Numbered from the stretch's first letter, positions 27,941 to 38,000 are shown. The stretch: DNA of 64,000 bases from Xanthocytophaga flava (GCA_030068525.1 JASJOS010000001.1:248001-312000), one strand, 5' to 3'. Notes: generated from the letters alone by a model not told the origin. Translations and numbers: made by a program.

Positions 27941-29245
27941 ATGCCATTTCTATTTAATATCATTAGTGGACGAAAATTAAAAGAATATCAAAAATTTCGG
28001 GAAGAAGCCAAAGAACTAAGAGCAGCAACTCAAGATGCCACGCTTTTGATTCAAAATATTGGCCAAGGGAAACTGGATACGACTCAGATATCAGATATAA
28101 ACAATCCATTGATCTCCTCATTGCTGGAAATGCAGGAACAAATGAAACGGATTGCAGAAGAGGACCGTCAACGTAGCTGGGCCAATGAAGGACATACCCG
28201 ATTTGCGGAAATACTTCATTCACATTCTACTGATCTTGAACAGATTTTTAGTCTGTTAATCAAAGAACTGGTCAGATACATTGGTGCTAATCAGGGTGGT
28301 TTATTTGTAACTAATGAGGAAAATCCACAGGAGATCTTTCTCGAAATGTTGTCCTGTTATGCCTATGATCGTAAAAAATACCTTGATAAAAAAATAGAAG
28401 TAGGCGAAGGTCTGGTAGGCCAGTGTTATATTGAAGCAGATAGTATTCTTCTGACTGATATTCCAGAGGATTATGTAAATATTACTTCCGGATTAGGGAA
28501 AGCCAATCCAACCTGTTTGTTGTTGGTACCTCTTAAGGTTAATGAAAAAGTATATGGTGTATTGGAACTAGCTTCTTTTCATGTATTTGAGCCTTATCAG
28601 ATCAGCTTTATTGAGAAGTTGGGAGAAAGTATTGCCTCTACATTCTCTACATTAAAAATTAACAGCACAACCAAGCATCTACTGGAACTGGCACAACAAC
28701 AAGCCGAAACATTACGGTCACAGGAAGAGGAGATGCGACAGAACATGGAAGAGCTTTCGGCCACACAGGAAGAACTGACTCGCCAGTTGCATGAAAGTGA
28801 TATCTTAAAAGAGGAATTACAAAATCGGGAACAAGTGTTTGGTCATACAACTGTTTTATCTGAATCAGATCAACATGGAACCATTCTTCTTGTCAATGAT
28901 AAATTGTGTAAAGTCTCCAAATATAGTCGAGAGGAATTAATAGGAAAACCTCATAATATCTTCCGTCATCCGGATATGCCGAAAGAATTATTCAAAATTA
29001 TGTGGCAGACAATTAAACAAGGGAAGATATTCAGAGGAGTTATAAAAAACAGAGCAAAAGATGGCACTCATTACTGGGTTGACGCCACTATCTCTCCTAT
29101 CCTTGACGATAATGGTAGGCCCATAAAATATGTTAGTGCCCGTTATGTCATTCCGGATGATAGATTAGCAGAGGTACTTTATGCCGAATGCCTGCAATCA
29201 CTAAATCTCTCGGCGTCTAAAGCATCTGACACAGTATCTGCTTAA
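27941..29245 (+). CDS. GAF-PAS sensory protein without output domain
   Basis: 434 residues from the ATG at 27941 (the frame opens at a TTG at 27920). Residues about 20-75 are helical; about 95-245 form a GAF domain (DLEQIFSLLIKELVRYIGANQGG, then VGEGLVGQCYIE). Residues about 250-295 are a coiled coil (AETLRSQEEEMRQNMEELSATQEEL), and about 300-415 a PAS domain of the Aer type (NDKLCKVSKYSREELIGKPHNIFRHPDMP, KNRAKDGTHYWVDATISPI). No histidine kinase, GGDEF or methyl-accepting signalling domain follows. The PAS resembles redox or aerotaxis sensors. It is isolated, with its own terminator, so it must signal through a partner encoded elsewhere. Confidence 0.82.
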   Translation: MPFLFNIISGRKLKEYQKFREEAKELRAATQDATLLIQNIGQGKLDTTQISDINNPLISSLLEMQEQMKRIAEEDRQRSWANEGHTRFAEILHSHSTDLEQIFSLLIKELVRYIGANQGGLFVTNEENPQEIFLEMLSCYAYDRKKYLDKKIEVGEGLVGQCYIEADSILLTDIPEDYVNITSGLGKANPTCLLLVPLKVNEKVYGVLELASFHVFEPYQISFIEKLGESIASTFSTLKINSTTKHLLELAQQQAETLRSQEEEMRQNMEELSATQEELTRQLHESDILKEELQNREQVFGHTTVLSESDQHGTILLVNDKLCKVSKYSREELIGKPHNIFRHPDMPKELFKIMWQTIKQGKIFRGVIKNRAKDGTHYWVDATISPILDDNGRPIKYVSARYVIPDDRLAEVLYAECLQSLNLSASKASDTVSA

Positions 29246-29262
29246 TCCTGTTTTAAATACCA

Positions 29263-29308
29263 AAGTCGTCAAAGGTTGGACATTTAAGTTGTGAATCTTT
29301 GACGACTT
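29263..29308 (+). terminator. Terminator of the GAF-PAS gene
   Basis: AAGTCGTCAAAG (29263-29274) pairs perfectly with CTTTGACGACTT (29297-29308), followed by CTTTTTTT. It begins 18 bp after the stop. Confidence 0.85.
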
Positions 29309-29385
29309 CTTTTTTAGCAGTTAGTGGTCAGCTAAAATCTTTCTATTTTCACCGAACAGGTAAATCAAAGACTTTCAATAACTAT

Positions 29386-29596
29386 GAAGTTGTTTAGGAT
29401 AAGTTTTAAACCAGCACAACGAGCAGATTTTGTAGCGTGCCTTAATTTCAATCCCCAGGTTGGTGTTATCACCAACGAATGGGTAACAACTCGTTGGTGA
29501 TAACACCAACGATGGGAAGAAGGCGCAGCACATGTATTTTTAGTTCTTATAGAACTTGTATTTAATCTGCCTTTGAAGATTATCCTAAACAACTTC
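29386..29596. repeat. MITE-like element, copy 2 (complete, 17-bp terminal inverted repeats)
   Basis: The ends are exact inverted repeats: GAAGTTGTTTAGGATAA at 29386-29402 and its complement at 29580-29596. The core has two mutually complementary hairpins, GTTGGTGTTATCACCAAC (29459-29476) and CGTTGGTGATAACACCAACG (29492-29511), so the whole 211 bp is an imperfect palindrome. The core 29424-29532 is shared with 13463-13575. It has no coding capacity, as in non-autonomous elements. Confidence 0.8.
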
Positions 29597-29610
29597 TATG
29601 CATAGAATCT

Positions 29611-29725
29611 TTTTGCGGTGAATTCCACTCAAACAAAAAACTTACGGTTTGTTTCGCTCAAAATAAATTTGTGCGGTTAATTCAACGCATCAGAAATTTT
29701 GCGGTTTATTCCAGGTAAAAAATTT
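29611..29725. repeat. Degenerate tandem repeat, four units of 28-29 bp (array B)
   Basis: The CGGT core recurs at 29616, 29645, 29674 and 29702 (steps 29, 29, 28). Units read like GCGGTnnATTCnnCnCAAA plus an A/T tail. Units two and three match units of array A (6896 and 6925) over long stretches, e.g. CGGTTTGTTTCGCTCAAAAT in both. Confidence 0.7.
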
Positions 29726-29879
29726 TCTAACCCGACCAACGTAGAGTCATTCTTCATATAACAGTTTGCATATAACGAAACGCATGTTCCACTCATACTA
29801 CAAACTATACTCAAACATACTACTGATTTCACAAAATATATCCTAACTTCCAAATAAAAGAGTGTGGAGACAGTATATA

Positions 29880-30131
29880 TTAAAAAATATCCATAGCCAT
29901 TTGCAGTGACTCATTCATAGCATCAAATCTCGTTCGTACCGACTGCATAAAGGCTTCGTTTTCAATCAGGTTATATACCTCACTTTCTCCTGTAATATCC
30001 ATTGCATTAATTTTATAGGTTTGTTCAAGCAATCCCTGCTCTATTTTCACAATATACTTTCCATTCCAGCTAAAAAGCGTAACATGGCAATTTTCTTTGG
30101 GTATCTGAGCTATAACTTTCATATTTTCCAT
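29880..30131 (-). CDS. Small hypothetical protein
   Basis: 83 residues from the ATG at 30131 (MENMKVIAQIPKE...). The composition is protein-like: a beta-rich first half (NCHVTLFSWNGKYIVKIEQGL), then a helical, acidic end. No signal peptide, membrane segment or motif is recognised. Many Bacteroidota genomes carry short soluble proteins of this general kind, but I cannot name a family. It lies after the haloperoxidase-like gene on the same strand, separated by a hairpin. Confidence 0.6.
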   Translation of the reverse strand: MENMKVIAQIPKENCHVTLFSWNGKYIVKIEQGLLEQTYKINAMDITGESEVYNLIENEAFMQSVRTRFDAMNESLQMAMDIF

Positions 30132-30149
30132 GTATTCAGTAAAACACAA

Positions 30150-30188
30150 ATGTCAGACAGAGGCGCACGAAGCTTTTCTGTCTGACAT
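30150..30188. other. Inverted repeat between two minus-strand genes
   Basis: ATGTCAGACAG (30150-30160) pairs with CTGTCTGACAT (30178-30188). It lies between the haloperoxidase-like gene and the small downstream gene, 25 bp after the stop of the former. It could be a terminator or attenuator, but a T-tract is only weak on the minus strand. Confidence 0.55.
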
Positions 30189-30212
30189 GGCAAATATACT
30201 AAATAGGTGATT

Positions 30213-31592
30213 CTAGTTCGACTGTTTCGTTGGTTCCGACTTTGTAGCTATTACTTTATGTGTTTGTATATGGCCCAACACCCATTCACCTACCTGACCT
30301 CCCTGTACCAGTCCTACTTCAATGGCAGACCGATAATGGATACCACCATATAAACGGCTGATAGCAGCTTCCTCACAAGCCTGACGAAACGACTTAAACG
30401 AACGAGGAGGAATGCCATATTGTACCTCTGTAGAGTCTACATAAGAGATATTATCTCCATATAGATGAGTAAGTACTGTAGCAGAAGCAGTCGAAATCAC
30501 ACTATGCCCGCTGGTATATTCAGGAAATGGAGGCGTTTGCAGAAAAGGAGTCCAATCTTTATCAATCAACTGATTGATAGCTGTTTCAGGACGCACTCTC
30601 ACACTACGGTATTTTTCATCCCAGCAACTTATAAAGCCATCAAACAACGCAATAGATACTAATGCGTAAGTCTCAGCTGTTTTCATAATATCCGCTTTGT
30701 ACTGACGCGAAATAATATTGGAGATACTCATCCAATGCCCTCCCGGAGACATTTTTTTGGTTGCAAAATTTACGTGTCCGGCGACGTTAAGTTTAAATGG
30801 ATTGCAATCCCAGAAATTCGCAATCCATTTCTGCTCTTCTGTCATATGTGTGGTTACATCATATACATCCTGTGCTTCTTTAAAAAAAGCGCTGTTTTTA
30901 TCTGTGTTGTAGGCAGGTGGTGGTACAGGTTTAAACTGAGAGGCAGAATCGAGTGTCAATGTCCGTATCTTAAACCACTGAGGTTCTACACCATCCATGT
31001 ATCCCGGAGGAGTAGGAACCCAGGTACCAGGCTGATTGGTGATGGTATGGCGGAATCCGCGTGTTTGTTTATAATTGTCCTTTGAGGAGTATCGTATCAC
31101 GTGTGCAGCTACGCTATCACCAAAAGCAATAGACCTGTCAAAGACATCATCAGCTATTCCCATGTCTTTGTAATCTTCATACAATTTATTTTCAAACTCA
31201 TCATACATTTCTACAGAAAATGTAAGCGTACGGGCCACCTTCATAAATGCATGTACAGAGGCCAGCGGAAAACAATAGATTTGTGCAGCTTCTGGCTTCG
31301 GTCCTACAGTAAAGCCTTTTAATTGACCAGCTAGTGACTGATACTCCGAATTAAGGGGTACCAAAGCCTCATAAGCGGCTACGCTGGAATACATATAAAT
31401 ACGACTGGCAACTGTTGGGGAGAATATATCATGGGTGATGACCTGAGTCAGCTTGCTAACTGCATTGTTCAATGGGTCTGGAGCGAGAATCTTTTTCTGA
31501 TTATCGGCTGATGTTGTCTTCTTACAGCTACATACTAACATTAGTAACAGAACAACAGATACAATACTGCCAGTTTTTAAAATGGCTCTCAT
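30213..31592 (-). CDS. Vanadium-dependent haloperoxidase / PAP2-like lipoprotein
   Basis: 459 residues. The N-terminus is a lipoprotein signal (VSVVLLLMLVCSCKK), so it is membrane-anchored outside the cytoplasm. The vanadate/phosphate-binding pattern is present as K-x6-RP (KYRSVRVRP near residue 325), then YTSGHS near 360, then SRLYGGIH near 423. The residue three after this His plus one (HYRSA) is Ala where classical haloperoxidases have Asp. Bacteroidota carry many members of this family whose substrates are unknown; halide oxidation and phosphate ester hydrolysis are both possible. Confidence 0.83.
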   Translation of the reverse strand: MRAILKTGSIVSVVLLLMLVCSCKKTTSADNQKKILAPDPLNNAVSKLTQVITHDIFSPTVASRIYMYSSVAAYEALVPLNSEYQSLAGQLKGFTVGPKPEAAQIYCFPLASVHAFMKVARTLTFSVEMYDEFENKLYEDYKDMGIADDVFDRSIAFGDSVAAHVIRYSSKDNYKQTRGFRHTITNQPGTWVPTPPGYMDGVEPQWFKIRTLTLDSASQFKPVPPPAYNTDKNSAFFKEAQDVYDVTTHMTEEQKWIANFWDCNPFKLNVAGHVNFATKKMSPGGHWMSISNIISRQYKADIMKTAETYALVSIALFDGFISCWDEKYRSVRVRPETAINQLIDKDWTPFLQTPPFPEYTSGHSVISTASATVLTHLYGDNISYVDSTEVQYGIPPRSFKSFRQACEEAAISRLYGGIHYRSAIEVGLVQGGQVGEWVLGHIQTHKVIATKSEPTKQSN

Positions 31593-31727
31593 AAAATATT
31601 TCGGTAGTTAGGTAGGAACACGAAATTACAAAAATAATCTGTAGCCATAAGGATAATGACAAAAATCAACCTTAAAAAGAATATATTTTTTCTATCTTTT
31701 TCCATATTCAGAAAAATGAGACTTATA

Positions 31728-32174
31728 TCAATACTTCTGAATAAGGTATACACCTAAAACAATTAGCATAGCACCAAGCAGTCGGTAAATGTTGACAGGA
31801 TGAATAGTAAAACCCAGATAGCCAAAATGATCAAACCATAAGGTGGCCAGTAGTTGACCCGCAATGACAAGGCTCACAAAATTTGCAGCTCCAATCCGTG
31901 GAGCAATCATAATAGCAGCAGTCACATACAAAGCACCTAGTACCCCTCCCATCCATTTCCACCAGACTATATTTCTCAACACGTCAAAAGAGGGTATAGA
32001 ATTACGGGAATTAGCCACCAGATAGATAGCCAGAACAATGGTACCAACCGAAAAAGAAATAAGTGCTGAAAAAATAGGATTGGTCACAGTATTACGTAAC
32101 TGAGAATTAACACCTAATTGAGTAGAAACTCCTACTCCAGCCATAAGAGCAAAAAAAAGATATAACCACTGCAT
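31728..32174 (-). CDS. YdcZ-type (DUF606) DMT superfamily membrane protein
   Basis: 148 residues with five hydrophobic segments. The sequence starts LYLFFALMAGVGVSTQLGVNSQLR and has WWKWMGGVLGALYVTAAIMIAPRIGAA in the middle, typical of YdcZ/DUF606 proteins, which are half-size members of the drug/metabolite transporter superfamily and usually work as dimers. The substrate is unknown. It is a single gene. Confidence 0.85.
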   Translation of the reverse strand: MQWLYLFFALMAGVGVSTQLGVNSQLRNTVTNPIFSALISFSVGTIVLAIYLVANSRNSIPSFDVLRNIVWWKWMGGVLGALYVTAAIMIAPRIGAANFVSLVIAGQLLATLWFDHFGYLGFTIHPVNIYRLLGAMLIVLGVYLIQKY

Positions 32175-32443
32175 AAATGAATAAAACTAATTATAGGTAA
32201 AGGAAAAAGCTATCTAAATACACAAAAATGGGTAAATTCATAGTATATCATTGCTGTATAGCAGGTACTTTCAGATATGATTCAGTGATTTTTATACACT
32301 TACCTACTCCTGTCACAAGCTTAGAGGAGGAAAATTAGATAAAATGGCACGTTTTAAAAATAAAAAATGTTATTCTGATAAAATATGACCATACATCACA
32401 ACGTCTTCCTAGTAAACAAGGAAGTACTTTACTGAACATAGAG

Positions 32444-33031
32444 ATGAACGATAGTCTGTCATTGTTGCCCGCAACACAAGACATAAAAAACCAGACGCTT
32501 AAACTAGCATTCCAGCACGAAAAACAAAGATTGTTGGCATTTATTCGCAAGCGCGTCCCAGAAAAAACAGATGCGGAAGATATTTTGCAGGATGTATTTT
32601 ATCAGCTTGCAGAGACATTTAATGTGCTGGAACCAATAGAACAAATCAGTGCCTGGTTATTTCGGGTAGCCCGTAATAAAATAATTGATCGGTACAGAAA
32701 GAAAAAACCAGAATCACTGGAACAATACCTAAATCATGGTGAGGATGAAGAAAGCTGGAATCTCTCGAAGCTTCTTTTTGATCCTCAGGATGGCCCTGAA
32801 AATACCTACACCCGTACTCGCATGTGGGACACACTGGCAGAAGCGCTGGAAGAGCTTCCAGATGAGCAAAAAGAAGTTTTTGTATGGCATGAACTGGAAG
32901 GCAAGAGCTTTAAAGAAATTTCAGAAACAACAGGTGTTACAGTCAATACACTTCTTTCCAGAAAGAGATATGCAGTTTTGCATTTACGTAAGCGTCTGGA
33001 AACGTTGTATGACGAAATAGTAGGAAATTAA
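32444..33031 (+). CDS. ECF-type RNA polymerase sigma factor
   Basis: 195 residues. Region 2 (about 20-90) contains DAEDILQDVFYQLAE and SAWLFRVARNKIIDRYRKK; region 4 (about 130-185) contains LEELPDEQKEVFVWHELEGKSFKEISE, an HTH with TVNTLLSRKRYAVLHLRKRL. The two are joined by an acidic linker. It is followed 83 bp later by a small membrane protein, which may be its regulator, in the usual sigma/anti-sigma order. Target promoters cannot be read from here. Confidence 0.9.
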   Translation: MNDSLSLLPATQDIKNQTLKLAFQHEKQRLLAFIRKRVPEKTDAEDILQDVFYQLAETFNVLEPIEQISAWLFRVARNKIIDRYRKKKPESLEQYLNHGEDEESWNLSKLLFDPQDGPENTYTRTRMWDTLAEALEELPDEQKEVFVWHELEGKSFKEISETTGVTVNTLLSRKRYAVLHLRKRLETLYDEIVGN

Positions 33032-33114
33032 ACATAATACAATTCAGATCAGACTCACCTGTCTTGTTCAGTAAAAGGTGACTTGCGGATTGATAATATT
33101 TTAATTTTATAATC

Positions 33115-33489
33115 ATGAGAAGACACTGGATCTTGTATGCTCTAAAGGTGGCCTTTTTCATTTCAGTAGGTTTCTTTCTATTTGGATGGGTTATCATGAA
33201 ATTGTGGAATCTGACAGTTCCTTCACTTTTTTCTGGCCCAATGATCACTTTCAGTCAGGCATTAGGAATTTTTGTTATCTCTCGTTTGTTATTATGTGGA
33301 GTGCGTCCTTTATGGAAGGGTAAATCGAGCAAAAGAGGATACTGGCGCCGTAAAATGGAAAAACATTTGTCGTCCATGACACCAGAAGAAAAGGAAAAAC
33401 TCAGACAAGCTTATGCGCGCAGATGTGGCCAATGGCAGGAAGAAGAGAAGCAGGAAGAGGAAAATAGAAAAGAAATAGTTAATCAATAA
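33115..33489 (+). CDS. Small membrane protein downstream of the sigma factor
   Basis: 124 residues with two hydrophobic helices (about 8-30 and 43-62), followed by a basic and then highly charged C-terminal tail (MEKHLSSMTPEEKEKLRQAYARR...EEEKQEEENRK). Similar two-helix proteins with a tail containing MTPEEKEK are often found right after ECF sigma genes in Bacteroidota. There is no zinc-finger anti-sigma motif. A regulatory role is inferred from position only. Confidence 0.65.
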   Translation: MRRHWILYALKVAFFISVGFFLFGWVIMKLWNLTVPSLFSGPMITFSQALGIFVISRLLLCGVRPLWKGKSSKRGYWRRKMEKHLSSMTPEEKEKLRQAYARRCGQWQEEEKQEEENRKEIVNQ

Positions 33490-33545
33490 GAAATATTTTC
33501 ATAGTTGATAAATTCCCTATAGTTTGAGTGTAGTGTTTGGAAATA

Positions 33546-33576
33546 AAAAGCCTTAACTGTTTCAGTTAAGGCTTTT
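33546..33576. terminator. Bidirectional terminator
   Basis: AAAAGCCTTAACTG pairs perfectly with CAGTTAAGGCTTTT across a 3-nt loop, with T-runs on both sides. It separates the sigma factor genes from the convergent efflux operon. Confidence 0.9.
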
Positions 33577-33610
33577 TTTATAACTTCACTTCTAACAAAG
33601 ATATCCTGTA

Positions 33611-35053
33611 TTATTGTAGAATCTGGCTGCTCAATCTCATTAATTCTATCTCGCCAAGCTTAGCATTATAAATAGCGTCAATCAGTCGGCTACCTGCAGC
33701 TACGGCATTACGTTGTACATCCCGAACTTCAAGTGAAGTAGTTACCCCTGTTTTGTATCGCTCCAGTGCAATAGTGACGTTTTGTTTTGCTACTTCCACG
33801 TTTTGCCGCTCTAATTCAATCAAACGTAAACTATTGGAATAATTAACATAAGCTACCTGTAAATCTGCCAAGACTTGTGTTTTAAGATCTTCATATTGAA
33901 ATTCTGCATTTTGCTGAGTAATTCTGGCATTCTGGGCTTGACGATTTAAATTATTTCCATTAAAAATAGGAATAGTAGCTGTAGCTCCATAATTCACATA
34001 CATGCTTCTGGTTAGGTTGGGCACTACGGATGCCCTACTGTTCTGGTAATTTCCAGTTATACCTGTAAAGACATTGACTAAAGGTAAGCGTTGAGCTCTG
34101 ACAAGCTTTGCATCCAGATAAGCTATATTTTTGTTACGTTGTGCCAGCAGAAGACTTGGATTCTGTCTTTCTACAGCTGAACGTAATTCAACAATATTCA
34201 AATTCGTATTAACCAGCATTGTGTCTGTAGCCACAATAGTAACATCTGCCGGACGAACTAATAGTTGATTTAAGGTTATCTTCGCATTCGCAACCAATTG
34301 CTCCTGTGTAATCAATGCAGATTGATCTGTATTGTAGTCAACCTGTGCGGATAAGTACTCTTGTCGGGAACCGCTTCCTACTTCATAACGATTCTTAGCC
34401 AAACGTAATCTTTCCTGGGAAATTTTAAGAGCATCTTCCAGAACAACCCGACGTTGTTCCTGCTGAATAATATTGAAGTAAGCATTGGTTACTGACGCTA
34501 CAGTATTTTCGATAGTTATCTCTGTATTCTCACGTCCTGCTTCTCTTAACTCTTCCAGACGTTTGTATGTAGTAGCTAAGGCTCCTCCTAAGATTGTCCA
34601 GTTTACATTGATACCACCTGTTAATCCCAGGTTATTTAATCCACTGAACTCCTGAACAACAGTATAGGCACTATCCCCTCTGGCTGTCTGTGCAGTCCGG
34701 TATTGTTCTTGTTTATAGAAACCATTATAAGTATTACTAGTCTGCAAAGTTCCATTTACAACAGGTAAATAACCGGCATTTCCAATGGTGTAATCATTCT
34801 CAGCAATTCGTTGCTGATTTCGTATTACTTTGATGGAATAATTATTTTGCAAAGCAATGTCTACAGCTTGTTGCAATGTCAATGCTTCCTGTGCAATAGC
34901 CAATGATGGAAAAACACATATCGCCAGGATGATATATAAACCAAGAGAATTCTTCACTTTTGAAATAACACTAAAATGAGTCAAAAATTGTATAGTTTGA
35001 ATGGAAAGGGGGCATCTTCTATTTATCTTATAGAGGCATATTTCCTTCCTCAT
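33611..35053 (-). CDS. TolC family outer-membrane efflux channel
   Basis: 480 residues. The signal peptide ends near SLAIAQ (residue 55 or so), after an unusually long N-terminal lead; a GTG at 34957 would give a normal signal peptide. The mature part has the paired TolC repeats (LTLQQAVDIALQNNYSIK at the start, the long coiled-coil helices with LEDALKISQERLRLAKNRYEVGSGSRQEYLSAQ, and RYKTGVTTSLEVRDVQRN in the second half). The ATG at 35053 overlaps the stop of the RND gene by one base (TGATG), a sign of translational coupling. It forms the outer-membrane duct of the tripartite pump. Confidence 0.92.
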   Translation of the reverse strand: MRKEICLYKINRRCPLSIQTIQFLTHFSVISKVKNSLGLYIILAICVFPSLAIAQEALTLQQAVDIALQNNYSIKVIRNQQRIAENDYTIGNAGYLPVVNGTLQTSNTYNGFYKQEQYRTAQTARGDSAYTVVQEFSGLNNLGLTGGINVNWTILGGALATTYKRLEELREAGRENTEITIENTVASVTNAYFNIIQQEQRRVVLEDALKISQERLRLAKNRYEVGSGSRQEYLSAQVDYNTDQSALITQEQLVANAKITLNQLLVRPADVTIVATDTMLVNTNLNIVELRSAVERQNPSLLLAQRNKNIAYLDAKLVRAQRLPLVNVFTGITGNYQNSRASVVPNLTRSMYVNYGATATIPIFNGNNLNRQAQNARITQQNAEFQYEDLKTQVLADLQVAYVNYSNSLRLIELERQNVEVAKQNVTIALERYKTGVTTSLEVRDVQRNAVAAGSRLIDAIYNAKLGEIELMRLSSQILQ

Positions 35054-38000
35054 CACTCAGCAGGCACAACGTGTTCATGTTCTTCCTCTTCTGAATGTAC
35101 TGTTTGCTTACGTGAAAAATAAGAATAAATAGCAGGAATCACATACAGTGTTAACATTAACGAAAACATAATTCCTCCTACAATTACAATTCCCAAAGGA
35201 ATACGGCTTTTTGATGCCGCACCCAATGATAATGCAATAGGCAATGCACCAAAAGCAGTCACCAGACTCGTCATCAGAATAGGCCGTAACCTCATAGCTG
35301 CAGCCTCTACCGCTGCTTCCATTCTCGGCAAACCTTCTTTTCTTTTTTCATTTGCAAATTCTACAATCAAGATACCGTTTTTGGTTACCAGACCTATCAA
35401 CATGATAATACCAATCTGTGAAAATATATTCAGTGTCTGATTAAAGATCCAGAGTGATAGTAATGCTCCTGCAAAAGCTAGAGGAACGGTCACCATGATA
35501 ATAAAAGGATCTGTAAAGCTTTCAAACTGAGCAGCCAGAATTAGATAGATCAATATTAAAGCCAGGATCAAGGCAAAACTGGTATTAGATGTACTTTCTG
35601 CAAAATCCCGTGAAGGTCCTGATAAATCTGTGCTAAAACTATCATCCAAGGTTCTTTGTGCAATAGCCTGCATTGCTTTAATACCATCTCCCAGTGTTTT
35701 ACCAGGAGCAAGAGACGCCGAAACAGTCGCAGATTTAAATCGGTTAAAGTGAAATATCTGTGGAGGATTAGAGGTTTCTTCCATCTGCACCAGGTTATCC
35801 AGTTGAATCAGATCACCCCGATTACTCCGCACATAAAATGACTTCAGATCCAATGGAGCATCCCTATCAGCTCGTTCTACCTGTCCGATTACCTGATATT
35901 GTTTACCATTCATCAGAAAATACCCAAATCTCCTGTTACTAAGCGCCAGTTGTAACGTATTGGATACATCTAATACAGATACACCCAGCTCTGTTGCTTT
36001 CAACCGATCAATAGTAACATATAACTCCGGACGGTTGAATTTAAGGTTTGCATCCGAAATCTGAAATGTAGGATCTTTCTGTACTTCCTCCATAAATTTG
36101 GGCAACCGTTCCTTCATTTTTTCAAAGTTCAGGTTCTGGATTACAAACTGAACAGGCAAAGAGGTTCCTCCAAATCCTATTTGTATGGTTTGCTCTTGTG
36201 TTGGGAATGCCCTTGCCTGATTAAACCGTCGCATATTTTGATTGAGGTAATCAACAACTTCCTGCTGTGTACGTCCATTAGGACCCCGATCCTGTGGATC
36301 TTTTAACAATACTGTTACAAAGCCATTATTAACAGGAGCACTTGATCCGCGACTGGGTGCGGTAATCCCAAAGACCATCTTCTCTTCCGGAATAGAGTCC
36401 ATCACAAATTGAGATATATCGGTAATAAAGCGTTCTGTGCTTTCATAACTTGCACCTTCGGGCAAGGTAACAGAAATCCGGGTTAAGCTTCTGTCTTCAA
36501 GAGGAGCTAATTCTGATTGAAGGTTAGATCCAATGAAATAAATAGCGACAAAACAAATACCAATAATAATGAAAGCCCACCAGCGAACCTGCATAAACTT
36601 TTCCAGTGAAGCACGATAAGATTGATCCATCCACTGAAAGAAAGGCTCTGTTTTACGATAAAACCAGGTAGGTTTGCTATGGTCGCTTGCCAGACGCACA
36701 CTCAATACAGGTGTAAGTGACAAAGAAACAAAGGCAGAAATCAAAACAGCTGCAGCTACTACGATACCAAACTCACGAAACAAACTCCCTACAAACCCTT
36801 GAAGGAATATGATAGGTAAGAACACCACAGCCAATGTTATACTAGTAGAAATAACAGCAAAAAATATTTCTTCAGATCCTTCTTTAGCTGCCTGATACCG
36901 ATTTTTTCCCTGTTCCAGCTTTTTAAATATATTTTCAGTCACTACAATCCCATCATCCACTACTAACCCAGTCGCCAGGACAATTCCCAACAAGGTTAAC
37001 ACGTTGATAGAAAAGCCGAAAATATACATGATAAAAAATGTTCCTATCAGGGAAACCGGAATATCAATCAATGGTCGGATCGCAATAAGCCAGTCTCTGA
37101 AGAAAAAGTAAATGACAATCACCACCAGCACAAAAGAAATGATCAGCGTTTCTTCTACTTCTTCAATTGCTTTCTGAACAAATCGTGACTTATCAACTCC
37201 TATATCAATAATCATATCAGGAGGCAATTCTTTCTTTATCTCATCCAGACGCTTATAAATCTCACCAGCAATTTCAATATAATTAGCTCCCGGTTGTGGA
37301 ATCACAACCATGGATATATTGGTAGCATTATTCCGCATCGCTCCTGTTTCTTCATTCTCAGATCCTAATTCTGCAGTTCCAATATCTTTAAAGCGAATTA
37401 CCTGATTGGCAGTCTGTTGTATAATCAGATTATTAAATTCATCCTCAGTAGTAAGACGTCCATAACTTTTTACAGTTAATTCTGTTTGGTTTCCGTATAC
37501 TTTTCCACCAGGTAATTCCACATTTTCCCGATTTAAAGCAGCTTGTACATCCTGTATTGTTAATCGATAAGCAGCCAACTTTACCGGATTTATCCAGAGC
37601 CGCATGGAATATCTTTTTAGTCCGAACGCATTTACCTGACTTACACCTTTTACTGTTTGAAGTCGTTCCTGAAGGATGTTCTCAACATAATCAGAAAGCT
37701 GATTTACATTTCGGGTTGTACTTTGAACAGGAATAAACATAATTGGATCACCATTGGCATCAGCCTTGGCAACTACTGGAGGTGCATCAATATCCTGAGG
37801 AAGGTTTCGTGTAGCCTGAGATACTTTATCACGCACATCATTGGCTGCTTGTTCCAGATCAACATCCAGGGTAAATTCAACTGTAATCTGGCTCGACCCC
37901 AATGAACTCGTAGATGAAATATTTCGAATACCCTGAATACCATTAATAGACTTTTCGAGAGGCTCTGTAATCTGAGACTCTATAATGTCCGGATTAGCAC

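Larger units (their letters stand above)
29246..29879. other. Repeat-rich intergenic region
   Basis: 634 bp between the GAF-PAS gene and a convergent small gene. It contains a terminator, the complete MITE-like element (29386-29596) and, directly after it, the second periodic array (29611-29725). No credible gene is seen; a short frame across 29365-29592 is only the element itself. Confidence 0.7.

Noticed and set aside
29365..29592. 75-codon frame on the minus strand
   Set aside because: It is simply the palindromic MITE-like element read as protein.
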